This document shows, piece by piece, positions 55,941 to 64,000 of a DNA stretch of 64,000 nt. Source of the DNA: Leptobrachium leishanense (lineage: Eukaryota > Chordata > Amphibia > Anura > Megophryidae). Each line of letters starts with the position of its first letter. Positions within the stretch are counted from its first letter, which is position 1. Both the position numbers and the translations under genes were made by a program. A model generated the notes under the pieces. It saw only the letters and a list, made by a program, of their open reading frames with translations. It had not been told where the DNA came from and did no database searches. The DNA lies in contig CM019064.1 of NCBI GenBank assembly GCA_009667805.1, positions 80,330,675-80,394,674 on the forward strand, read 5' to 3'.

Positions 55941-56409
55941 GGCCGGCGTCAGACGAACGCAGTGATCACGTCCGTGTTGCCGCACAGTTTAACGTCCGTT
56001 GTAGCATAGAATCAGGATCAATAGAGACCCACACATGAAGTACGTGCGCACCAAACTGCGCACGCACAGCGCACGTGGCAAACGGACGCAAGTTAGGCAA
56101 GAATGTAAAACGGCTACCACGGACGCGCAGAGTGCGCCACGTCCGCGTAGCGTTCTGTGTGAGTGATAAGGAGATGTCAGACGCCGCGCATTTGCAACGT
56201 CCAGCACCTTGACGCACACAATGGCTTTTCATATAATTTTCAAGTTTTTATCATTTTTCATATTAATTTTATTTCCCACAGTTCCCTTTTTTTCTGCGTC
56301 CGTCAAAAAAACACGGACCGTGTGGTGTCTACAGTATCTTCCGTCGGTACGTCTGTCTGTTATGCATGCACGCAGAGTGCGCTCAGACTGCGTTCATCTG
56401 ACATTAGCC
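55941..56409. mobile_element. GGCC-end MITE, Harbinger-like (copy 8)
   Basis: Ends GGCCGGCGTCAGACGAACGC and GCGTTCATCTGACATTAGCC with TTA duplications (55938-55940, 56410-56412). Confidence 0.85.
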
Positions 56410-57451
56410 TTAGAAAAAAAAGTGATAAATATTCTTATCGCAGGTCAAGTTGTACTTTTCATTCCTTACTGGATTTGATCAGATCTCCCGTGGCTCCATG
56501 CTATTGGACGACACTGCTGAATTCAAAACACATTATATATTCGCATCAGCAACATCCAGAATACTCTGTCACATTAGAACGACCTTATTCAGTCAATCTA
56601 AGATTAAGCTCAGCGTTGCGGAATATGATGGCGTTATAGAAATAAAGTATAAAAATAATTATTATTATGATGATTATTATTATTAAGTGCTACCGACATA
56701 GGAAAAGTACAGAAAATCTTATGTGCTATGGCCCCAAATTTGTCTGACATTCACCCAGTGTAAACTAATAGCATATTTTGTTGCTTAATTTTGACTCAGA
56801 TATATAACAAAATATACTTATGGTTTTTCACTAGGTTCCTGTTCTTTTTTTGGCTTTACTTGTGATACAGTGACTGAGCTCTCCTTATATCAGTTCAACG
56901 TGTTAAGTACAACTTATTCTTCATTTACATTCTTTATTTATGTCACAATGTTTCTAATGATATAAAATAACAGTCTGGGGACGTCTCCTTCCTTAATACC
57001 TTAATGCAAGCCTTTTAATTACCAGCTAAACCCCCGTGTCTCAGATGACAAAAACTGACTTTGATGACAAAAGATGACAAAAACAGCTCAGAAATACAAC
57101 TAGTCACAGAGCAGTGCAGGGCAAGAACAGGGGGTCAGCGGAGGGAGTTGGCTGCTTAGTCAAGCGCAAGCCTCTAGGTCAAGAGGGAGAAACTCACTGG
57201 ATGATTTTAAATTTAAATTACTCACTAAAAGGTAGGGAGAAAAATGTAAATTAAGCAAGTGCTTGTTTTATCATGCTGTATTGGCTTATGTAAAGTTTAA
57301 AAAACATTGAAAATATATAATAGTAAAAATAATTGTGTGGTGACTCCACATACCACTAATGGCTAGCGGCGTGACTAATGGCTAGCGGCGTGACATGGAA
57401 CAGGACTCTGAATGGGTGTTCATTCCCTGGGCTTTATTTTCTAAACACTGA
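56410..57451. other. no gene; LINE tail near 56620-56690
   Basis: GTTGCGGAATATGATGGCGT followed by a TTATTATTATGATG tract is a LINE 3' end. The direct repeat CTAATGGCTAGCGGCGTGA occurs twice at 57355-57393. Nothing else recognised. Confidence 0.45.
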
Positions 57452-57524
57452 GAGCCCTATTCCAAGGTTAGCGGTAAGATAAGTTTCTCGAGATGTTATA
57501 CATAGCATCTGGAAGTTCTGTTAC

Positions 57525-57725
57525 CGCTTGTTGCTGTTTGTTGCGAAGTCGTGTCCGACCTGTCGCGACCCAATGGACAACGTTCCTCCAAGCCTTCCTG
57601 TCCTCTACCATTTTCAGGAGTCCATTTAAGCTCAAGCCTACTGCTTCAGTGACTCCATCCAGCCACCTCGTTCTCTGTCGTCCCCTTCTTTTGCCCTCAA
57701 TCATATCGCTAGTAATCGCTTTTCC
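57525..57725 (-). pseudogene. RTE/BovB-like LINE fragment
   Basis: The minus-strand frame gives MIEGKRRGRQRTRWLDGVTE, LNGLLKMVEDRKAWRNVVH and TGRTRLRN. This C-terminal block is common to RTE-type LINE proteins of many vertebrates. Only about 65 codons remain, without the reverse transcriptase core. The clade is named from memory of the motif. Confidence 0.65.
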
Positions 57726-58089
57726 ACTCATAGTGCAAGCCGGGCTTGAGGCTCCAGGGTAGCGATTCCCCGCGCCTCCTTAATGTAAATTAATGACTCC
57801 TCAACCAGGGCCGATGCTAGATTATTTTGCGCCCTAGGCAAGACCAGCTACTTGCGCCCCCCCCCCCAGAAAAATTGTTATGTGTTCAGAGAGCATAACA
57901 GTTTTGAAATGCGGGGGGGACACAAACACTGTGTGTGCTGCGGGGGGAAGCACACTGTGCACTGGTACACACACACACTGCAGATGACACACACACAGGG
58001 GCGTCGCTACGTGGGGGCGGGGGGTGCGGCCCGCACCAGGTGACACCCGCCTTTTAGGGTGACACCGTCACCCTAAGGGCGGGTGTCTC

Positions 58090-58255
58090 ACCCTGCGCCG
58101 CGTGTTCGCTCCCTGCGAGCGTCCGAAGCATGCAGCTTCGGCGCTCGCCCGGGGGAAACACGTGACCAGCCGATCGCGGCTGGTCACGTGGCTCCCCCAG
58201 GCCAGCGCCCAAGCTGCATGCCGCCGGACGCTCAGAGGGAGCAAACATGCGGCGG
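58090..58255. repeat. GC-rich palindrome, about 165 bp
   Basis: It runs from GCCGCGTGTTCGCTCCCTGC through CACGTGACCAGCCGATCGCG to AGGGAGCAAACATGCGGCGG. The arms fold with few mismatches around CGATCG. Confidence 0.88.
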
Positions 58256-58261
58256 AGGAGA

Positions 58262-58900
58262 TGAGCTGGGGGGCATTAATATCCATGAGCTGCTGGGGCC
58301 TTGCTCATATCCATGAGCTGGGGGCAAATCCATGAGCTGGGGCAATATCCATGAGTTGGGGCAAATCCATGAGCTGGGGCAAATCCATGAGCTGGGGCAG
58401 TATCCATGAGCTGGGGCATATCCATGTGCTGGGGCAAATCCATGAGCTGGGGGCATTATCCATGAGCTGGGGCAGTATTCATGTGCTGGGGCATATCCAT
58501 GAGCTGGGGCATATCCATTAGCTGGGGCAGTATCCATGTGCTGGGGCAGTATCCATGAGCTGGGGCAGTATCCATGAGCTGGGGCAAATCCATGAGCTGG
58601 GGCAAATCCATGAGCTGGGGCAGTATCCATGAGCTGGGGCAGTATCCATGAGCTGGGGCATATCCATGAGAGCTGCTGGGGCATATCCATGTGAGCTGGG
58701 GCAGTATCCATGTGTGCTGGGGGCAGTATCCATGTGTGCTTGGGGCAGTATCCATGTGTGCTTGGGGCAGTATCCATGTGTGCTGAGGGCATATCCATGA
58801 GAGCTGGGGCTATATCCATGTGTGAGCTGGTCTGGGGCAATATATCCATGTGTGAGCTGAGGCGCAATATATCCATGTGTGAGCTGAGGCGCAATATATC
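58262..58900. repeat. minisatellite, inverted orientation of the CCCCAGCTCATGG unit
   Basis: About 30 copies of ATCCATGAGCTGGGGCAAAT variants. It continues after the Helitron at 59988-60140 with longer units (GAGCTGAGGCGCAATATATC). Confidence 0.95.
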
Positions 58901-58936
58901 CATACAAGGTGGAAAGCCTGCCCAGAGGGCAGTCTA

Positions 58937-59570
58937 TTGTGGATATACTGCCCCAGCACATGGATATACTGCCCCAGCTCGTGGATATATGCCCCAGCTC
59001 GTGGATATACTGCCCCAGCACGTGGATATACTGCCCCAGCACGTGGATATACTGCCCCAGCTCGTGGATATACTGCCCCAGCACGTGGATATACTGCCCC
59101 AGCACGTGGATATATGCCCCAGCACGTGGATATATGCCCCAGCACGTGGATATACTGCCCCAGCACGTGGATATATGCCCCAGCACGTGGATATACTGCC
59201 CCAGCTTGTGGATATACTGCCCCAGCTCGTGGATATACTGCCCCAGCTCGTGGATACTGCCCCAACACGTGGATACTGCCCCAGCACGTGGATACTGCCC
59301 CAGCTCGTGGATACTGCCCCCCGCTCATGGATATTGCCCCAGCACGTGGATACTGCCCCAACACGTGGATACTGCCCCAACACGTGGATACTGCCCCAGC
59401 ACGTGGATACTGCCCCAGCTCGTGGATACTGCCCCAGCACGTGGATACTGCCCCAGCTCGTGGATACTGCCCCAGCTCATGGATATTTGGCCCCCACCTC
59501 TCATGGATATATGCCCCCAGCTCATGGATATTTGCCCCCCACCTCTCATGGCTATATGCCCCCCAGCTCA
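58937..59570. repeat. minisatellite, CCCCAGCACGTGGATATACTG family
   Basis: About 30 units of CCCCAGCACGTGGATATAC shortening to CCCCAGCACGTGGATACTG, in the opposite direction to the array just to its left. Confidence 0.95.
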
Positions 59571-59692
59571 GACCCCAGACCAGACATGGGGCGGCTGTTC
59601 GAATGCTCTATCGGCATTCGGACAGCCGCCCCAGAAGCTCCTCATACTTACCTTCCCGAGCGGCGAAGTGAAAGTTTCCCCGCTTCCGGTCG

Positions 59693-59930
59693 TTGAAGGA
59701 CCCAAGCCGCGGTCACGTGACCGCGGCTTGGGTCCTTCAAAGAGCGGAAGCGAGGGAACTTTCCCTCGCCGCTCGGGGGTTGGATGCGCGTGGCAGCCGG
59801 GTAGAGGCTGCGAGCGCAGCCTCTACCCGGCTGCTGTGTGCATCTTGTATCCGCCGCGGCGAGCGCACAGCCGGCTCGTGCCGCGGCGGTTGCATGCGCG
59901 CACAACCAACCGCCGCTGGTTGCGCGCGCA
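59693..59930. repeat. palindromes at the Helitron 5' side
   Basis: A perfect 48-bp palindrome at 59693-59740 is centred on GTCACGTGAC. It is followed by folds at GAGGCTGCGAGCGCAGCCTC, GCCGCGGCGAGCGC and GCGGTTGCATGCGCGC. The order is the same as in Helitron copy 2. Confidence 0.92.
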
Positions 59931-60469
59931 TGCGCAGAGTAAGGCTTGGCGACGGACACGCCAAGCCTTACTCAATTATATTATAGATGTGAGCTGAGGC
60001 GCAATATATCCATGGGTGAGCTGCTGGGGGCAATATATAATTGTGAACTGGGGCAATATATCCATATGTGAGCTGGGGGCAATATATATCCATGGGTGAG
60101 CTGCTGGGGGCAATATATCCAGAGCTGCTGGGGGCAATATATATCCATGTGTGCTTTCACTGCCTTCGAACAGGCATCATACTTGCTGGCAGTTGGCAAA
60201 AATTTGTGCGAGCATATGAGAGAGCAATAAACCTCACAGTAATGTGCGCTGTGTGTATGAGCATTCAGTGTTATATGGGAGTGCTGATTTAGGAGTACGA
60301 GTAGTTAAAAAAAATCTGTAAAACTCGGGGGGGGGGGGGGTGACACCATACGTTACCCCACCGGGTGACACCAACACTAGTGACGCCACTGCACACACAC
60401 AGACTGTGCACGGGGGCTGCACAAGGGCATTCGGGGCCCATCTTACCCCTCCACTTGTAGGGCCTCTGT

Positions 60470-60830
60470 GCCTCTTTCTTTCTTCTGTGTGTCTTTCGTT
60501 CACCTTTTCTTTCATCTGCCTCTTTCTTTCCTCTGCCTCTTTCTTTCTTTCCTCTGCCCTCTGTGCATCTTTCTTTCGCCTTTTCTTTCATCTGCCTCTT
60601 TCTTTCGTGACTTTCTTTTTTTCTCTTTTCTGTGAGTTTCTCTCTTTCTTCTGCCTCTTTCTTTCCTTCCTCTGCCTCTTTCTTTCCTCTGCCCTCTGTG
60701 CCTCTTTCTTTTGCCTTTTCTTTCATCTGCCTCTTTCTTTCGTGACTTTCTTTCTTTTTCTCTTTCTCTGTGAGTTTCTCTCTTTCTTCTGCCTCTTCTT
60801 TTTCTTTCATCTGCCTCTGGTAACGCCTGC
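60470..60830. repeat. polypyrimidine CTTTCTTTC tract
   Basis: Inverted counterpart of 49111-49330 inside hAT family A copy 2, expanded by an internal duplication of about 150 bp. The unit TCTGCCTCTTTCTTTCCTC recurs. Confidence 0.9.
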
Positions 60831-61603
60831 ACATCATCTAGTGGCGCCTACACGTCACCATAAGACACCCACCTTCTGCACCACTAGCGAGGGTTTGCGA
60901 GCCGATAAGGTTAGTTTGCGAGCCGCCACTGCTGTCTACACGAGTCGCACAATGAGGAACGGCACAATAATGGAACCTGGGTTGGAGCCGGCGGCGTCCC
61001 TAGGTGACAGTGTGCCCTAGACGGTTGCCTAGCTTGCCTAGTGGAAGCACCGGCCCTGCCTACGCCTTGTATAGAAAGTGTTAATTTTCACCAGGGGATA
61101 CACGGCGAGCGATTTCAAGGTAGCTAGTTATTTTGTCAGGAGACTGTATTTCTCACAGAAATACAGTCTCCTAAAACCTGGTGTTAAGTGATTTTGCTTT
61201 TGCAAAATCACTTAACACAACAAAGTAACACCCCCCCAAAAATCGCTTACACACTTCTCATCCTTCGGTGGAGAGGGCGATGCAATCCTCTACTTCCTCT
61301 CGCCGGGAGCAGAGTGAGACTGAGAATACATAGGTCTCAGTCTACCTTAGAGATTCATCCTCGGTGCTGTTTCGGGCAGAGCTCGTGGGCAGGATCTGCA
61401 GGACTCCATGAGCTGATACTCACAGCGGCGCACATCGATGCACCTATTATCTCCTTGCACTGCGCTTTCATTCCGAGGCCAGGCGCTAACAAAGCACCTA
61501 CCTCAGAAAAGGCTCACTAAACGCAGAGATGGTAGGTAGTATCTGCAACCACAAACGTTTTACTTATCGCCTCCATTTTAGCGCTGACCTTGGAATAGGG
61601 CCC

Positions 61604-62604
61604 TGACCTCTGCTAACTAGTGTAACTTGCCTTTAATAGTCAAGGTAGATTTGAAAAAAAATTTAATGTCACATTTGGGATCTGAAACGTTCTTAAGAAG
61701 CAAAAAAAAAAGGAAAAAGGCTGATGAATTTTACAAAAAAACTACGTCTGAGCCAAAGGTTGCCTGTGGATGCCAGTTCAGGGGAAGCCAGACGCCTGTT
61801 TATCTCATTATCATTAAGTGCAATGTATTTAAAGGAATGGAGAGGAGGGTGTCTGAGCGAGGACACCTCTTGCACTGTCTTGCGTTAAGTGTTCAAGGAC
61901 ATGTGTTTGCAGAAGCTAAAACAATGCAAAAATATATAACCAATTCCAATTTGGCAGATTTCCCAGAGCGTTATCATTATAGTCACAGCCCAGTCAGGAT
62001 TTGCAAACATGAGCAAAACAGTATTGAATATATATATACGCACAAGGCAGTAACACTTGTTTAGTATGAATCAATTTGTCTTTGTCTTTGAAAATGAATG
62101 ATTATTTGGTTCATTGAAATGTCATTCATGTCACTTGGCATTTTGGGACTGGCCGCCCATTCTGGGTGATAGCAGTCTGAGTTGAATATGGTTTGTCTTT
62201 TCTGTAATGACGCCATTAAACTAAACGCTTATGAGACCCACCGTAAGGCAGGCCACTAGTGCCGTTGCCTGTTCTCAGACTCAGCACTCTCGCAAACCTT
62301 GTTTTGCTCATGCCACGATTAGGAGTGCCTGAAATCTGGCCACTAAATACGTTTTGAATGTAACGATTTGCGATGTGAAAAAAATATAATAAATACTAAT
62401 AAAACCTGCAACGACCTATGCCCTCATTCGAAATGGTTGGCTTTGTTGAACCGAACCAAACGGAACTGCTTGTTCTGCCTGGCAACAGAATACCAAACAA
62501 CAGGCAAACCAACCAATCAACTATATACTATGTTATATCTTGTCATACATTACTTTGTCCATTCGCTTCTGGCTAGCAAGTGCGGGCGAGCCACCATTAA
62601 CACT
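61604..62604. other. no recognised feature
   Basis: Flank of the nested stack. No exon of SCARF1, RNA gene or resolved element was seen on either strand; in particular no LDPKG-like coding start upstream of a donor. Confidence 0.4.
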
Positions 62605-63341
62605 GCAGAAGCGTAACTTGAAACCTCAGGGCCCAGTGCAAGAACCATGACGGGACCCTCCCATCCTAGGCAAAAACTTATTTTGTCCCCTCTCCTGTCA
62701 TCATGCATTGGTCCCCTCCAGGTCCACAATGTTGACTCCAGAAAATCAATGTCATTTTTTCCAGGTCCACTATGACCTCTTCAGTCCATTCCTTTTTTAA
62801 TGTAATGTGCACTATATGTATCTCACAGAGCTCCACAGCAATAAACCTCACAGTAATGTGCAGTGCGTATGAGCTTATCCCAGAGCTCCACAGCAATAAA
62901 ACTCACAGTAATGTGTGGTGTGTATGAGTGTGTCATAGAATCCATAGCAATAATACTCACAGTAATGTGTGGTGTGTATGAGCGTATCACAGAATCCACA
63001 GCAATAAAACTCAGAGATGTGTGGTGTGTATGAGCGCATCAGAGTTCCACAGCAATAAAACTCAAAGTAATGTGTGGTGTGCGTATAAGCGCATCACAGA
63101 GCTCCACAGCCATAAAACACACAGTAATATACAGTGTATATCAGTGTAAATCACAGTTCCACAGCAACAAAACTCACAGTAATATGTGGTGTGTATGAGT
63201 ATATCACAGAGCTCCAAAGTAAAACTCACACCTAAGTATAAAATAAAGAATTATATAAAATATAGGCAAGCCCCCCTGGCCCAGGCAGGCAAGTGTGGGC
63301 CCCCCGGACTCAGCACCCTCTGCACCCCTGGTAGGTACGCC
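62605..63341. mobile_element. possible hAT-like element
   Basis: CAGAAGCGTAACTTGAAACC on the left and GGTAGGTACGCCCCTG on the right resemble inverted hAT ends. No 8-bp duplication was confirmed. It contains the 62-bp minisatellite. Confidence 0.45.
62815..63230. repeat. minisatellite, unit about 60 bp, 7 copies
   Basis: The unit contains ATCACAGAGCTCCACAGCAA, TAAAACTCACAGTAATGTG and TGGTGTGTATGAGCG. Single copies of the same unit lie in both family-B hAT elements (45735-45810 and 60215-60275). Confidence 0.93.
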
Positions 63342-64000
63342 CCTGCTGTGTAAAGAGAAAACGAAGAAACGAGACATAGACAATTTTTCCATAATGTGAC
63401 TCATTCTTCGTTTGTTTCATCGATCCACTGAAAAAACTGACCAACCAAGAAAAGTACAGATGAATTGCGGTTTATCTGAAAATGAATGCACAAGTATGTG
63501 CATGTACTGCTATATAGCCACTGGACACATGGATCAATGCTTCCACTTTTCTTTATTATACAGCCATGGACTTGCAGGGTACAACAGGAAAATAAACAAA
63601 TACAAAATAAACGCCTACTCCTTTTTGTGAAGGCTAAATAAACATTCACAATTCCTTTCTGAAATATTGGGCAGCTAAGCCGCATACCAATGAGGGAAAA
63701 CAAAATCAAATATACTTTTTTCTGTTCAGGTTTGCACTTCCTTTCCTGGTGCACTCAGCACCAAGACTGACCCCTCAGAGGGAACCACATCTCCTACAAG
63801 GTAAGGGAAGTCCTAATCAGGAATTGGTTGTGAATCATCCCTCTATGGGAAAAAGGGAGTTCTCCATTTGCCTGTTGATAATCCTGTGGTCTACCACCCT
63901 ACCCCTAATCACACTGTCACAGTACATACATTCTCGTTCCAAATTTTGCCCCACTCAGAAAATTTACAAAAGGAAGCTTCACATTATATTATATTAATAG
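63342..64000. other. no recognised feature
   Basis: Frames here are short and lack recognisable domains. It is presumed SCARF1 intron 1 or upstream DNA. Confidence 0.4.

Larger units (their letters stand above)
58905..59987 (-). mobile_element. Helitron copy 3
   Basis: On the minus strand it starts TCTATAATATAATTGAGTAAG after A and ends CTTG before T (CTAG changed at one base), with hairpin CTGCCC-TCT-GGGCAG. Removing it restores the flanking repeat ATATATCCATA-TGTGAGCTGAGG. It carries the array at 58937-59570 and palindromes at 59693-59930. Confidence 0.9.
57996..60391. mobile_element. hAT-like element family B, copy 2
   Basis: Ends CAGGGGCGTCGCTACGTGG and CACTAGTGACGCCACTG with 8-bp CACACACA on both sides (57988-57995, 60392-60399). 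The duplication lies in a CA repeat, so it is weaker evidence than usual. It contains a palindrome, an inverted array and the Helitron. Its right 250 bp match copy 1. Confidence 0.82.
57806..61058. mobile_element. hAT-like element family A, copy 2 (inverted)
   Basis: The left end CAGGGCCGATGCTAGATTAT and the right end GTGGAAGCACCGGCCCTG are inverted. The block GCAAGACCAGCTACTTGCGCC equals, inverted, the right end of copy 1. An exact 8-bp duplication was not found. The family-B hAT element sits inside near its left end. Confidence 0.8.
57452..61603. mobile_element. outermost element of a nested stack (GGGCCCTATTCCAAGG ends)
   Basis: Left GAGCCCTATTCCAAGGTTAG and right GCTGACCTTGGAATAGGGCCC are inverted, with exact TGA duplications (57449-57451, 61604-61606). 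Further in, GATAAGT and ACTTATC also pair. The element's own sequence is about 0.9 kb; the rest is inserted material: an RTE fragment, two hAT elements, an array and a Helitron. Confidence 0.8.

Noticed and set aside
60340..61020. 226-codon frame rich in Phe, Leu and Ser resembling membrane segments
   Set aside because: It translates a CTTT polypyrimidine tract in a hAT element.
63401..63754. 117-codon minus-strand frame as possible first exon of SCARF1
   Set aside because: No signal peptide with a downstream donor in the right phase and no similarity to the expected N-terminus.

Overview
The window is vertebrate nuclear DNA, most likely from a frog (anuran amphibian). It holds one recognisable host gene, SCARF1 (scavenger receptor class F member 1), on the minus strand. 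Nine coding exons lie between 52396 and 15037. All nine have AG/GT splice sites and compatible phases, and together they encode about 811 residues from the first cysteine-rich region to the stop codon. The signal-peptide exon was not found, so it probably lies beyond 64000. One EGF-like exon that the human protein has between the exons at 33210-33428 and 28613-28716 is also not found, although the reading frame stays intact across the gap. The frog assignment is an inference from the type of CR1 3' end, the dense hAT, Harbinger-like and piggyBac-like MITEs and the small solo LTRs.

Almost everything else is transposon sequence, much of it nested. 1-15000 (downstream of the gene): a broken LINE, a 0.5 kb palindrome, minisatellites, a piggyBac-like TTAA element, a hAT element inside a 33-bp minisatellite, a Helitron with a helicase remnant, a decayed Tc1 element and several MITEs. 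15037-28716 (3' half of SCARF1): a Gypsy-like solo LTR, an L2-like LINE split by a hAT element, and a minisatellite grown from a SINE/LINE tail. 28717-33210: two 1.04 kb solo LTRs with their own 4-bp target duplications. 33429-43067: stacked MITEs, a CR1 copy inserted in one arm of a long inverted repeat, and a tRNA-derived SINE in a TTAA element. 43167-52334: a hAT element holding a MITE holding a Helitron, a three-layer MITE stack, and a hAT element carrying two inverted sister MITEs. 52397-64000: presumed intron 1 or upstream DNA, with a stack of at least four nested elements at 57452-61603.

No CRISPR array, rRNA, tRNA gene or second host gene was recognised. The most unusual signal is a shared module, a CCCCAGCTCATGGAT-type array followed by long GC-rich palindromes. 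It occurs inside a hAT element and inside two Helitrons, and an inverted array of the same unit lies in a second hAT family. Many boundaries were fixed by reading target-site duplications directly; superfamily names rest on termini and duplication length, without database searches.
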